Both the position numbers and the translations under genes were made by a program. A stretch of 64,000 bases of DNA from Fodinicurvata fenggangensis DSM 21160 (lineage in GTDB: Bacteria; Pseudomonadota; Alphaproteobacteria; Kiloniellales; DSM-21159): assembly GCF_000686045.1 (NCBI RefSeq), contig NZ_JMLV01000003.1:186001-250000 (forward strand). The letters are read 5' to 3'. The notes under the pieces were generated by a model. That model did not search any database. It was not told the DNA's origin and saw only the letters and a list, made by a program, of their open reading frames with translations. Below, in pieces: positions 8,649 through 17,744 of the stretch. Position 1 is the first letter of the stretch; each line of letters starts with the position of its first letter.

Positions 8649-9407
8649 TCAGTCACGGGGAATGTCGATGATGCCGCCGGTTGTTTCATAATCGGGCAAG
8701 AGGGCGGGCAGGAAAGCAGGTGCAATCTGTTCAGGCGTGCGCAGCTTCTCGGGGTCTTCGCCTGGAAAGGCCTGGGCACGCATGGCCGTTCGTATCGGGC
8801 CGGGAGAGACCAGGTTGGCCTTGATCCCGAATTTCGCCACCTCTTCGGCATAACTTTTCACGAGCGCATTCAACGCCGCCTTGGTTGCTGCGTAGACGGA
8901 CCAGTAGGCATTGGCCTTTTCGGCCTGGCCCGATGTAACGAACAGTGCACGGCCCGCATCTGACAGCCGCAACAGGGGGTCCAGGCTGCGCAACAAGCGA
9001 TAGTTGGCATGAACGTTGACCGTGAAGGCATCTTCCCAGGTTTTCGGAGAGATGTGAGCAATCGGCGACAGCACGCCGAGAGTTCCGGCATTGCCAACCA
9101 GAGCGTCCAGCTTTCCGTACCGTTCGTAAAGCGCCGCGCCGATTCCGTCTATTCGATCCAGTTCGCTCAGGTCCAGTGGAACCAGGGTGGGTTTCAATCC
9201 ACCTGCCTTGCAAATCTCGTCGTCAACCTCTTCAAGAGCACCGACGGTGCGTGCCACCAGTATGGTCTGAGCACCCTCGGCAGCCAGAAGCTTTGCAACG
9301 GCGCGCCCGATGCCGCGTGTGGCTCCGGTCACCAGTGCTACACGTGCGGACATGCGGCCTCTGTCATCGGCCTTGTTGGCGGAGGGTGCTTCCGTGTTGT
9401 CCGCCAT
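8649..9407 (-). CDS. SDR family oxidoreductase
   Basis: Classical short-chain dehydrogenase of 252 residues. The nucleotide motif TGATRGIG is at residues 27-34, NAG follows, and the catalytic Ser, Tyr and Lys (TSGQ, then YAATK) have the standard spacing. LVSPGPIRTAM is the usual loop after the active site. The first ATG (9407) has AAGGAAAG upstream but overlaps the preceding DUF2937 gene by 44 bases; the internal ATG at 9353 (MSARVALVTG) avoids this and is an equally good start. The substrate is unknown; it is last in the dnaB-to-SDR minus-strand run. Confidence 0.85.
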   Translation of the reverse strand: MADNTEAPSANKADDRGRMSARVALVTGATRGIGRAVAKLLAAEGAQTILVARTVGALEEVDDEICKAGGLKPTLVPLDLSELDRIDGIGAALYERYGKLDALVGNAGTLGVLSPIAHISPKTWEDAFTVNVHANYRLLRSLDPLLRLSDAGRALFVTSGQAEKANAYWSVYAATKAALNALVKSYAEEVAKFGIKANLVSPGPIRTAMRAQAFPGEDPEKLRTPEQIAPAFLPALLPDYETTGGIIDIPRD

Positions 9408-9930
9408 GATGAGGCTTTCCTTTCATTCGTCTCAGGCTGTGCAGGATGCGTCGCCCGGCATATTCCAGCAGGGCAGCGAAAGCAACGCCGATCAGGAGTC
9501 CGATTCCGGCGTAGGCAAGGCCTTCCATGTTCAATGGCAGGGCAGGCTGGAAATGGGAAACCACGGAACCGGTAATCTGTGGATCCAAATGCTGGATCAG
9601 GATGAAGGGTCGGCTGACGAGGGTGCTTTGGGACAGAGCGTTATAGGCTTCCTGGAGGTTCCGATAGGTATCCAGGGTGCTGTGCGCATCTGCAACCAGA
9701 CTTCTGGTGTAGGCGCCAGCCTCCTTCTCAGCGCGCTGCAGGAACTGTTCCGGCGTCAATCCCTTTGCGTCGGCTTCCTTGAGCAGCTGTGCGAGATCCT
9801 GTCGGGCCTGATCCAAGCGGCCGGCAAGCTGTTGCCGGTACTGGGCCTGAAAGGCAGGAGCCTGCCCTGCTGCAGCGGCTCCCGAGGTTGCCAGCAGGGC
9901 GTTGGTCAGACGCCCAAGCATCCCTGGCAA
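9364..9930 (-). CDS. DUF2937 family protein
   Basis: 188 residues. The N-terminal half is a long helical region rich in Gln/Ala/Leu (AFQAQYRQQLAGRLDQARQDL), and one strongly hydrophobic segment lies near residues 142-163, followed by a basic tail. This matches the DUF2937 family of small membrane proteins of unknown function. It may be anchored in the inner membrane with the helical part outside. It overlaps the 5' end of the downstream SDR gene and follows purF by 15 bases. Confidence 0.7.
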   Translation of the reverse strand: MPGMLGRLTNALLATSGAAAAGQAPAFQAQYRQQLAGRLDQARQDLAQLLKEADAKGLTPEQFLQRAEKEAGAYTRSLVADAHSTLDTYRNLQEAYNALSQSTLVSRPFILIQHLDPQITGSVVSHFQPALPLNMEGLAYAGIGLLIGVAFAALLEYAGRRILHSLRRMKGKPHHGGQHGSTLRQQGR

Positions 9931-9945
9931 CTCCCTGCGCGGCTG

Positions 9946-11403
9946 TCAGCCCTTCTGCAGTTCCGTAAGCAGTGACAGTTGGGGCGCATCGCTCGAATCT
10001 CGATCCGTCAAGGGGGTGGGGTAATCGCCAGTGAAACAGGCGTCGCAGAACTGGGGGAGCTGCCCGTCTCGCTTCGCCTCTCCCATGGCCCGGTAGAGAC
10101 CATCCATGGAGATGAAGGCCAAGCTGTCGACGTCGAGGTGGGCGGCCATCTCATCGACGGTCATCTTGTGTGCCATGAGTTGCTCACGCTCCGGGGTGTC
10201 GACACCATAGAAGCAGGAGTGGGCGATGGGCGGGGAGGCAATACGCATGTGCACCTCGGTTGCACCGGCTGCACGAACCATCTGCACAATCTTGCGGGAC
10301 GTGGTGCCTCTGACAATGGAATCGTCTACAAGGATGACCCGCTTGCCCTTCAGCTTTGCCCTGTTTGCATTGTGCTTCAGGCGTACGCCCAGATTACGGA
10401 TCTCCTGCCCTGGCTCGATGAAGGTCCTTCCCACGTAGTGATTGCGGATGATGCCGAACTCGAAGGGCAGGCCGCTCTCCTCGGAAAAGCCCAGTGCCGC
10501 GGGAACGCCGGAATCGGGTACCGGAACTACAAGATCGGCGGGAATGGGGCTTTCCCGTGCCAGTTCGTGGCCGATGTACTTGCGTGCGTCATAGACGGAT
10601 TTGCCCTCCAAGACCGAATCCGGGCGGGCAAAGTAGATATATTCGAAGACACAGAAGCGTTGTGCCTGCTTGGGAAAGATGCGCAGTGAGCGGGGTTCGC
10701 CTCCGTCCAGGATCACCATTTCACCCGGTTCGATTTCACGAACGAAGTCGGCGCCGATGATGTCGAAGGCACAGGTTTCACTGGCCAGCAGGTAGGAGTC
10801 TCCAATACGGCCCAGCACCAGAGGGCGCACACCCAGCGGATCGCGCACGCCGATAACGCCATCCGCCGTCAAGGCCACCAGCGAATAGGCGCCCTCGACT
10901 TCTATCAAGGCCTCCGCCATCCGCTCGATGATACTCTCGCCCTTGGCGGTCGCGATCAGGTGGATAATGACTTCGGTATCGGACGTTGACTGGAACAGCG
11001 AGCCACGCCGCACCAGTTCGCGGCGCAGGCTGTTGGCATTCGTCAGGTTGCCATTGTGTGCCAGGGCAAAGCCGCCGAACTCCAGATCCGCGAACAGTGG
11101 CTGGACATTGCGCATGATCGTGCCACCGGATGTGGAATAGCGGTTGTGCCCGATGGCCGCATGTCCCTTCAGTCGGGACATGACATGCTCGCTGCCAAAG
11201 ATGTCTCCGACCAGGCCGATGTCCCTGTGGGCGTTGAACTGGCTGCCGTCGAAGGAAACCATGCCTGAGGCCTCCTGGCCTCGATGCTGCATGGCATGCA
11301 GTCCCAGGGCGGTATGCGCTGCTGCATCGTCGGAGGGACCATGAATGCCGAAGACCGCACACTCCTCGTTCAGACGGTCATCGTCAAAGGGGTGCCTGCT
11401 CAT
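9946..11403 (-). CDS. purF: Amidophosphoribosyltransferase PurF
   Basis: Catalyses the first committed step of purine synthesis (PRPP + glutamine to phosphoribosylamine). The N-terminal glutamine amidotransferase domain begins with a short propeptide ahead of CAVFGIHG; processing should expose this Cys as the nucleophile. HRGQEASG and HNRYST follow, and the PRPP-binding VILVDDSIVRGTT is in the C-terminal half. I prefer ATG 11403 (MSRHPFDDD) because GGAAGA lies about 7 bases upstream; the ATG at 11418 is also in frame and would start 2 bases after cvpA. The purF-cvpA link is widely conserved. Confidence 0.96.
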   Translation of the reverse strand: MSRHPFDDDRLNEECAVFGIHGPSDDAAAHTALGLHAMQHRGQEASGMVSFDGSQFNAHRDIGLVGDIFGSEHVMSRLKGHAAIGHNRYSTSGGTIMRNVQPLFADLEFGGFALAHNGNLTNANSLRRELVRRGSLFQSTSDTEVIIHLIATAKGESIIERMAEALIEVEGAYSLVALTADGVIGVRDPLGVRPLVLGRIGDSYLLASETCAFDIIGADFVREIEPGEMVILDGGEPRSLRIFPKQAQRFCVFEYIYFARPDSVLEGKSVYDARKYIGHELARESPIPADLVVPVPDSGVPAALGFSEESGLPFEFGIIRNHYVGRTFIEPGQEIRNLGVRLKHNANRAKLKGKRVILVDDSIVRGTTSRKIVQMVRAAGATEVHMRIASPPIAHSCFYGVDTPEREQLMAHKMTVDEMAAHLDVDSLAFISMDGLYRAMGEAKRDGQLPQFCDACFTGDYPTPLTDRDSSDAPQLSLLTELQKG

Positions 11404-11420
11404 CGTGGTGTCTTCCATAT

Positions 11421-12071
11421 TTATTGCTGCTGCTCCATCAGCCGATTCAATTCACGCCGCGTATCGTCGCTATACCCGCCCGATTCGTCTTCGGCGCTGC
11501 CATTGTCACTGGTTTCCGGTTGTAGCGGGGGGACCGGATTGACTGTCTGCTGCTGCTGCTCTGTTTCGTCGCCGGGTAACATCAGTTCCTTGGGGACAAC
11601 CTCTCGGATCAGGTCGGCACCGTTTTGCAGCATGGGGACGGCCCGTGCTTCCTGGACCCATTGCGGCCGGTCTGCCGGCGGCATCAGCCAGGCAAAGACC
11701 AGCCAAAGAAGGCAAACGATAAGCGCACCGCGCGCAATGCCGAACAAAAGCCCCAGCGAGCGATCCAGGAAGCCTATACTGCTCTCCCGAACGCGCTTCC
11801 CGATGGTTCGTGAAATGATCGAGAAGAAGAACAGCGCCACGAGGAAAAGCGCCAGCCCGGCAGCTATGTCCGCCAATATTTCGATCGCTATGATATCACG
11901 TGCGATCTGCTGTGCGGGCAGAAAGAAATGAAGGGTGACCAGGGCAGCGCCGACCCAGGCGATAAGGCCCAGGAATTCATGGACAAAGCCACGGCTGAAG
12001 GCCAGCAGGCCAGAGAGCAGGACCACGATCAGAATTGCGAGGTCGACGGCATTGATCGGCAGGTTGTCCAT
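11421..12071 (-). CDS. cvpA: CvpA family membrane protein
   Basis: 216 residues with four hydrophobic segments in the first about 150 residues and a hydrophilic, Gln- and Ser-rich C-terminal tail. The N-terminal part (NAVDLAILIVVLLSGLLAFSRGFVHEFLGL) matches CvpA, an inner-membrane protein first linked to colicin V production and later to envelope stress tolerance. It lies directly before purF, as in many proteobacteria. AGAAGG precedes the ATG. The CAG/CTG-rich codons for the C-terminal run of Gln (EQQQQ and MEQQQ) make a small low-complexity patch. Confidence 0.88.
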   Translation of the reverse strand: MDNLPINAVDLAILIVVLLSGLLAFSRGFVHEFLGLIAWVGAALVTLHFFLPAQQIARDIIAIEILADIAAGLALFLVALFFFSIISRTIGKRVRESSIGFLDRSLGLLFGIARGALIVCLLWLVFAWLMPPADRPQWVQEARAVPMLQNGADLIREVVPKELMLPGDETEQQQQTVNPVPPLQPETSDNGSAEDESGGYSDDTRRELNRLMEQQQ

Positions 12072-12080
12072 GAGCCTTCT

Positions 12081-13475
12081 CTAGTCTTTTCCCGAACCGG
12101 CAGCAATATGTGCGACAAGGTCCTGGAGGTGTGCAACTTCCTGTATCACTATGCCGGATGGCGGTGTCAGCTTGCGTCCTCGACGTGGCGGCAACAGCGC
12201 GCGTGTGAAGCCCAGCTTTGCAGCTTCCTTCAATCTGACTTCGGTCTGGCTGACCGCCCGTATTTCTCCGGACAAGCCAATTTCCCCGAAAACCACGAAT
12301 TCTTCGGGCACGGCGGTATCGCTGGCTGCGGACACCAGTGCAGCGGCCACGGCAAGGTCTGCTGCCGGTTCGTTGATCCGCAATCCACCTGCAACATTCA
12401 GATATACATCCTTACCCGCCATCACAAGCCCGCAGCGTGCTTCCAGGACAGCCAGCACCATCGCCAGGCGTCCGCTGTCCCATCCGACGACCGTCCTTCG
12501 AGGTGTCCCCAGGGGCGAGGGGCTGACCAGGGCCTGGATTTCGACCAGCACCGGCCGTGTTCCTTCGAGCCCGGCAAAGACCGATGCTCCCGAAATATTT
12601 CCACGGCGTTCGGCCAGGAACAGCTCCGAGGGGTTGGTAACCTCACTCAAGCCTTCGTCCACCATCTCGAAGACACCGATCTCGTCGGTGGCACCATAGC
12701 GATTCTTCACCGAGCGCAGCACACGGAACTGGTGACCGCGTTCGCCCTCGAAGGTCAGGACGCAATCGACCATGTGTTCCAGGACCTTGGGTCCGGCGAT
12801 CATGCCGTCCTTGGTTACATGGCCGACCAGTAGCAGACAGAAGCCGCGTTTCTTGGCCAGGCGAATTAGTTCCTGGGATGCCGCGCGCACCTGTCCGACC
12901 GTCCCAGGAGCGGATTCCATATTGTCCACATGCATGGTCTGGATGGAGTCGATGACAACGATGCGCGGTGGGTCGGGGCGGTCAAGCGTGGCTATCAGGT
13001 CGCGCACAGAGGTCTCGGCCGCCAACTGCACCCGGGAGTCTGTCAGCCCCAAGCGGGAAGCACGCAGCCTGATCTGGTCTATCGCCTCCTCGCCCGAGAC
13101 ATAGGCACAGACCTGAGATTCGTTCTCGCCTGTCAGGGCCGCCGTGACCTGTAGCAACAGGGTCGATTTCCCGATTCCGGGATCGCCGCCGACCAGGACA
13201 GCGGATCCCGGTACAAGGCCGCCTCCACAGACACGGTCGAACTCGCCAATGCCAGAGACGAAACGGGGCGGTGTTGCGCCCATACCCTTCAAGGCGACGA
13301 ACTCGACTTCACGCCCCTTTGTATTTCCCGAGGCCTTCAAGCCACCGGGGGTTCCCTGCTGGACCACTTCCTCGGCCAGAGTGTTCCACTCACCGCAGCT
13401 GTCACAGCGTCCGCTCCATTTGGGATGGACGCTTCCACAGGATTGGCAGACATACTGGGTTTGGCGCTTTGCCAT
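12081..13475 (-). CDS. radA: DNA repair/branch migration ATPase RadA (Sms)
   Basis: 464 residues. The N-terminal C4 zinc finger (C10, C13, C24, C27) is followed by a RecA-like ATPase with Walker A GDPGIGKST at residues 97-105, the RadA-specific KNRYG motif near residue 257, and a C-terminal Lon-protease-like domain. RadA promotes branch migration in homologous recombination. It is encoded between mlaF and cvpA in the long minus-strand gene run, 9 bases from cvpA. Confidence 0.96.
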   Translation of the reverse strand: MAKRQTQYVCQSCGSVHPKWSGRCDSCGEWNTLAEEVVQQGTPGGLKASGNTKGREVEFVALKGMGATPPRFVSGIGEFDRVCGGGLVPGSAVLVGGDPGIGKSTLLLQVTAALTGENESQVCAYVSGEEAIDQIRLRASRLGLTDSRVQLAAETSVRDLIATLDRPDPPRIVVIDSIQTMHVDNMESAPGTVGQVRAASQELIRLAKKRGFCLLLVGHVTKDGMIAGPKVLEHMVDCVLTFEGERGHQFRVLRSVKNRYGATDEIGVFEMVDEGLSEVTNPSELFLAERRGNISGASVFAGLEGTRPVLVEIQALVSPSPLGTPRRTVVGWDSGRLAMVLAVLEARCGLVMAGKDVYLNVAGGLRINEPAADLAVAAALVSAASDTAVPEEFVVFGEIGLSGEIRAVSQTEVRLKEAAKLGFTRALLPPRRGRKLTPPSGIVIQEVAHLQDLVAHIAAGSGKD

Positions 13476-13481
13476 GATCTG

Positions 13482-14246
13482 TCAGAACTGAACCTGGATG
13501 GGGCCTTCCGTGTGTCCGGTCACGAACTGTTCCACGTAGGGGTTGTCGGGGTGGTCGAGCTTGTCCGTAGCACCCTTCCACACGATGCGTCCTTCGTACA
13601 GCAGGGCCACCTCGTCGGAGATGCGCCGCACACTCGCCATGTCATGGGTGATCGTCAGGCCGGTGAAGCCATACTCGATGATGCATTTGCGGATCAACTG
13701 GTCGATCATGTCGCCCATGATCGGGTCCAGGCCCGTTGTCGGTTCGTCGAAGAAGATGATATCGGGCTCTGTCGCGATGGCTCGGGCCAGCCCGACGCGT
13801 TTTCGCATGCCACCGGAGAGTTCCGCTGGATAGAATTCGGCTATGTCCGCATCAAGGCCAACGTTGGCAAGATATCGCAAGGAGAGTTCGTGCGCCTTCT
13901 TGCGCGACATTCCCTGGTTGTGCAGGGGATAGAAGGCAACGTTCTCCCACACCGGCAGGGAATCGAACAGGGCCGAGCCCTGGAAGAGCATTCCAAAACG
14001 AGTACGGAAATTGTCCAGGTGTCGACCATAAAGACCCGTAATCTCTTCACCATTGATATGGATGGTCCCGGAGTCCGGCTGGAGAATGCCGAGAATGCAT
14101 TTCAAGAGAACGGACTTGCCGCTGCCGGAGCCTCCAATCACAACAAGCGAACTGCCGCTCGGGACATCCAGATTCACGCCTCGCAGCACATGATTGCTGC
14201 CGAATGAGATATGGAGATCCCGGATTTCTATTGCTGTGCTGCTCAT
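13482..14246 (-). CDS. mlaF: ABC transporter ATPase, MlaF-type (phospholipid transport)
   Basis: 254-residue ATP-binding subunit. Walker A GGSGSGKS is at residues 38-45, the signature LSGGMRKRVGLARA follows, and Walker B is IIFFDEPTTGLDP. The QDxG-like variant and the MFQGSALFDSLPVWENVAF segment are typical of MlaF/Ttg2A. With the MlaE permease upstream (4-base overlap) it should form the inner-membrane core of a retrograde phospholipid transporter. No MlaD-like substrate-binding gene is seen next to it, so that partner must be elsewhere. Confidence 0.9.
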   Translation of the reverse strand: MSSTAIEIRDLHISFGSNHVLRGVNLDVPSGSSLVVIGGSGSGKSVLLKCILGILQPDSGTIHINGEEITGLYGRHLDNFRTRFGMLFQGSALFDSLPVWENVAFYPLHNQGMSRKKAHELSLRYLANVGLDADIAEFYPAELSGGMRKRVGLARAIATEPDIIFFDEPTTGLDPIMGDMIDQLIRKCIIEYGFTGLTITHDMASVRRISDEVALLYEGRIVWKGATDKLDHPDNPYVEQFVTGHTEGPIQVQF

Positions 14247-15019
14247 CGATCGAAGAATAGCCCGGTGACAATGTAATTCGCGCAGAGAATCAGGATTGAG
14301 GCAGACACAACGGCGTTCGTGGTTGCGCGGCCAACGCCCTGCGCGCCACCTCGAGAGTGATAGCCGTGATAGCAGCCCATCAAGGTGACAAGCATGCCGA
14401 AAACGGCCGCCTTCACCAGCCCCGAAATGACGTCCTGGGCATGCAGGAAGTCCATGGTGTTGTTGATATAGCTGCTGGGATTGAAGCCCAGGCTGTAGAT
14501 GGAGACCAGGTAACCGCCAAAGACGCCAATGATGTCCGCAATAAGCACCAGTATCGGCAGCATCGTCATACCCGCAATCAACCTGGGGGCAATCAGGTAC
14601 TTGAAGGGATTGGTGGCCAGTGTCTTGAGCGCATCGATCTGTTCTGTAACCCGCATGGTCCCGATTTCGGCAGCGATGGCCGCGCCGATACGCCCAGCAA
14701 CCATCAGGCCGGCCAGAACCGGACCGAGTTCACGGGTGATTGAGACGACAACAACGTTGGGTATGGCGCTTTCGGCCGAGAAACGGGCAAAGCCGGTGTA
14801 GCTTTGCAGGGCGAGGACCATGCCTGTGAATATGGCGGTCAAGCCAACCACAGGCAGCGAGTAATACCCGATCTCGATCATTTGCCGTGCGATGAGCCGG
14901 GGATAGAAGGGCGGGCGAACGCAATGGGAGAGTGCGCGCCCTGTAAAGATAACCAGGCGGCCGGTAATCTGAAGAAAGGAAAGGAAGGTCCGACCCAGCG
15001 GCGTCAGGATGGGAATCAC
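14243..15019 (-). CDS. mlaE: ABC transporter permease, MlaE-type
   Basis: 258-residue polytopic membrane protein of the MlaE/YrbE family with about five to six hydrophobic segments. Family features include [36 protein letters not shown] (seen as consecutive short motifs [19 protein letters not shown] and [12 protein letters not shown]) and the C-terminal [18 protein letters not shown]. It is the permease of the Mla lipid transport system. The start is GTG at 15019, overlapping the alr stop by 4 bases; its own stop overlaps the mlaF start. Tight coupling suggests a single transcript. Confidence 0.92.
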   Translation of the reverse strand: [258 protein letters not shown]

Positions 15020-16122
15020 GTCGTGTGGTCCAGGTACTGTCTGTGATAACGGAGGCCGAGGTTTGTCAGGATTTCATAGGGAATGGTTCCAGCCTGCTCG
15101 GCCAGGCTGTCAACATTCTGATCAGGGCCTAGCAGGTCCACGCTCCGGCCTGCCTGGGCAAGTGCAGGCGGAAGATTGCTGGCGTCCAATGTGATGAGAT
15201 CCATGGAGACGCGGCCCAGAAACGGCAATTCATATCCTTCCATCCAGGCCCGACCCGTATTGGACAGCGCGCGGTGTAATCCATCGGCGTAGCCTGCCGC
15301 AATTGTGGCGACACGCCGGGGCGTATCGGCCGTGTAGGTGGCACCATAGCCAACGCTTTCGCCTGAATCAATCTCGCGCACCTGAAGGATCCAAGCGCTA
15401 AGGCGAACAACCGGCTGCATGGGAGTGGGCTGGCCCGGGGTCGGGTTGGCGCCGTAGAGCGCTACTCCTGGCCTTGCAAGCTGAAAACTGTAGTCAGGTC
15501 CCAGAAAGAGGCCCGAGGAATTGGCCAGGCTGGCAGGGATTTCCGGCAGAAACGCCTGGATTTGGCGATAACGTTCCAACTGCTCATTGTTCATCGGGTG
15601 ATCCTGGTCTTCCGCACAGGCCAGATGGCTCATATGCAAACGCAGGTCCAGACCTTGAATCAATTCGGGCCGCTCCTGGAGCGCGAGCCATTCCGTGCGT
15701 GAAAGCCCCAGCCGACTCATGCCGGTGTCCAGATGCAGGCCCGCAGGCACCGGATGATTTTCAACGGCTTGCCTGTACCGTTCAATATCGCCGAGGCTGT
15801 TGAGCACGGGGCGCAACTGATACTCGGCGTAGTCGGCCTCTGCACCCGGGAAATAGCCGCTGAGCACATAGACGGTCACATCGGGCAAGACACTGCGCAG
15901 CCTCATCCCTTCCTCGGGCAGGGCCACGAAGAAGGTGTTCGCGCCAGCTTCCGCCAGTGCAGGACCCACCTGGTCCAGTCCCAGACCGTACGCATCCGCC
16001 TTTACGACCGCTGCACAACGCGCTGGTGCAGCCTGTTCGGCCAGGCGGCGATAGTTCTGTTGCAGGGCCGTCAGGTCTATTGTGAGCAGGGCGCCCGCGC
16101 GGGCCGGGACATCAGCGTGCAT
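15016..16122 (-). CDS. alr: Alanine racemase
   Basis: 368 residues from ATG 16122 (MHADVPARAG); the open frame continues upstream inside dnaB but the extra residues have no family character. PLP-binding Lys is K41 in VVKADAYGLG; the second catalytic base Tyr lies in SVGYGATYTADTPRR near residue 260. LDTGMSRLG and ARPGVALYG are further alanine racemase motifs. It makes D-alanine for peptidoglycan. The start overlaps the dnaB stop by 11 bases; the dnaB-alr pairing is frequent in proteobacteria. Confidence 0.94.
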   Translation of the reverse strand: MHADVPARAGALLTIDLTALQQNYRRLAEQAAPARCAAVVKADAYGLGLDQVGPALAEAGANTFFVALPEEGMRLRSVLPDVTVYVLSGYFPGAEADYAEYQLRPVLNSLGDIERYRQAVENHPVPAGLHLDTGMSRLGLSRTEWLALQERPELIQGLDLRLHMSHLACAEDQDHPMNNEQLERYRQIQAFLPEIPASLANSSGLFLGPDYSFQLARPGVALYGANPTPGQPTPMQPVVRLSAWILQVREIDSGESVGYGATYTADTPRRVATIAAGYADGLHRALSNTGRAWMEGYELPFLGRVSMDLITLDASNLPPALAQAGRSVDLLGPDQNVDSLAEQAGTIPYEILTNLGLRYHRQYLDHTT

Positions 16123-17635
16123 CGGGCAGATGATCGTCGGGTATGAAGTCGCTGAAGCGTGTGGTGTCCCCTTCGAAGGCCAGGGTCCGAATGCCGATGG
16201 GGCCATGACGCTGTTTTGCGACGATGACTTCGGCCAGGCCATAGGCGGCTTCACAACGCTGTTGCCAGCGCTGATAGCGTTCCTGGTACTTGTCTTCGGC
16301 CTCGTTCTCACGATGCACAGGTTCGGCACGCTCCAGATAATATTGCTCTCGGTAGACGAACATGACCACGTCGGCGTCCTGTTCGATCGACCCGGATTCC
16401 CTCAAGTCCGCGAGCTGCGGTCGCTTGTCCTCGCGTTGCTCCACAGCGCGGCTCAACTGGGACAGTGCAATGACCGGCACATCCAGATCCTTGGCCAGGG
16501 CTTTGAGGCCACGTGTGATGTCTGAAATCTCTTGCACGCGATTGTCCGAACGGGTTCCTGCTGGAACGGACATGAGCTGCAGGTAGTCCACGACAATAAG
16601 GCTCAGTCCATGCTGGCGCTTCAGGCGACGGGCACGAGTCCGCAGAGCCGGGATATTGATGGCCGGTGTATCGTCAATGAACAGGCGCAGGTTCTGCAGG
16701 TTCCGGCTTGCTTCGAAGATGCTTTCGAATTCTTCCTGATTGATCTCGCCCTTGCGCAGGGAATCCGAGCGCACGCCAGACTGTTCCGACAGGATGCGGG
16801 AGGCCAACTGATCTGCCGACATTTCCAGCGAGAAAAAGGCCACGCTTTCGGGAACTTCATAGGCCTGTCCGTTCTCGTCGCGCTCCACCCGCTTGGAGCG
16901 GGCAACGTTGAAGGCGATGTTGGTGGCAAGTGCGGTCTTGCCCATGGAGGGACGGCCCGCAAGGATCAGCAGGTCCGACTTGTGTAGTCCGCCCAGAAGC
17001 TTGTCCAGGTCGGTGAAGCCTGTCGATACACCGGCCAGGTCACCGTCTCGCCGGTAGGCGGCCTCGATCAGGCCCACGGCCTCGCTGAGTGCATTTCCGA
17101 ATCCCTGCAGTCCACCTTCGGACAGCCCGGTTTCAGCCAGCCTGTAGAGCCTTTCTTCGGAACCTTCGATCTGTTGCAAGGCATCGGAATCCAGGGAATG
17201 CTCGTAAGCTTTGTTGACGATATCCTCGCCCAGTTCGATCAGTTCGCGACGCAGGTACAGGTCGTGGATGATGCGGCCGTAATGCTTCACATCGACGATG
17301 TTGACGTATGAGGCCTGCAGTTCGGCCAGATATTTAGCACCGCCGACATCAGCCAGGGCGCCATCCTGCTCGAAGTGATTCTTGAGCGTGATGGCTGTCG
17401 CCAACTGGCCACGTTCGATCAGGGTACGGCAAGCTTCGAAAAGACGTGCATGTGCTGGATCGGTGAAGTGGTCCGGCTGCAGGAAACCGGCAACCTTCTC
17501 GTAGGCATGATTGTTGGCCAGTATTGCTGCCAGTAAGGCCTGTTCCGCTTCTAAGTTGCTGGGCGGCATCCGTTCCGGAAACGCGGAGTCCGTACCGGAA
17601 ACGGCACTGAGATGTGGGCTGCTCTGTGCTTCCAT
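16112..17635 (-). CDS. dnaB: Replicative DNA helicase DnaB
   Basis: 507 residues: an N-terminal DnaG-interacting domain (PPSNLEAEQALLAAILANN) and a RecA-type hexameric helicase domain with Walker A AGRPSMGKTA near residues 225-233, LIVVDYLQLM as Walker B region, and the C-terminal DADVVMFVYREQYY. It unwinds DNA at the replication fork. AGGA is placed just before the ATG. It heads the long minus-strand cluster, and its upstream region carries DnaA-box-like sites. No intein is present. Confidence 0.97.
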   Translation of the reverse strand: MEAQSSPHLSAVSGTDSAFPERMPPSNLEAEQALLAAILANNHAYEKVAGFLQPDHFTDPAHARLFEACRTLIERGQLATAITLKNHFEQDGALADVGGAKYLAELQASYVNIVDVKHYGRIIHDLYLRRELIELGEDIVNKAYEHSLDSDALQQIEGSEERLYRLAETGLSEGGLQGFGNALSEAVGLIEAAYRRDGDLAGVSTGFTDLDKLLGGLHKSDLLILAGRPSMGKTALATNIAFNVARSKRVERDENGQAYEVPESVAFFSLEMSADQLASRILSEQSGVRSDSLRKGEINQEEFESIFEASRNLQNLRLFIDDTPAINIPALRTRARRLKRQHGLSLIVVDYLQLMSVPAGTRSDNRVQEISDITRGLKALAKDLDVPVIALSQLSRAVEQREDKRPQLADLRESGSIEQDADVVMFVYREQYYLERAEPVHRENEAEDKYQERYQRWQQRCEAAYGLAEVIVAKQRHGPIGIRTLAFEGDTTRFSDFIPDDHLPDAR

Positions 17636-17683
17636 GATCCTGACTGTAACAGGTCCGTCCAGCCTTGGCGTGGCTTTCAGGCC

Positions 17684-17711
17684 TGTGGATAATATAAATT
17701 AGCGGGGATAA
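17684..17711 (-). promoter_or_regulatory. Two DnaA-box-like sites before dnaB
   Basis: Read on the minus strand, TTATCCACA (17684-17692) is a perfect DnaA box of the E. coli R1 type, and TTATCCCCG (17703-17711) is a 7/9 match in the same orientation, separated by an AT-rich 10 bases. They lie 49 and 68 bases before the dnaB start codon, around the probable -10 region (TATATT/TATTAT). The sequence match is direct; control of dnaB by DnaA is inference. Confidence 0.5.
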
Positions 17712-17731
17712 CTCTGTCCTGATATCCCCGC
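17702..17731 (-). terminator. Hairpin between cfa and dnaB genes
   Basis: A 9-bp perfect stem (17702-17710 with 17723-17731) with a 12-base loop lies after the CFA synthase stop codon on the minus strand. It is followed by a T/A-rich but not pure T stretch, so it is a possible weak terminator of the CFA gene. It partly overlaps the second DnaA-box-like site. Confidence 0.4.
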
Positions 17732-17744
17732 GGGGAGAAGCTCA

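Noticed and set aside
16123-16329. Longer alr product starting at 16329
   Set aside because: The extra 69 residues are the out-of-frame 3' end of dnaB and do not resemble the alanine racemase N-terminus.
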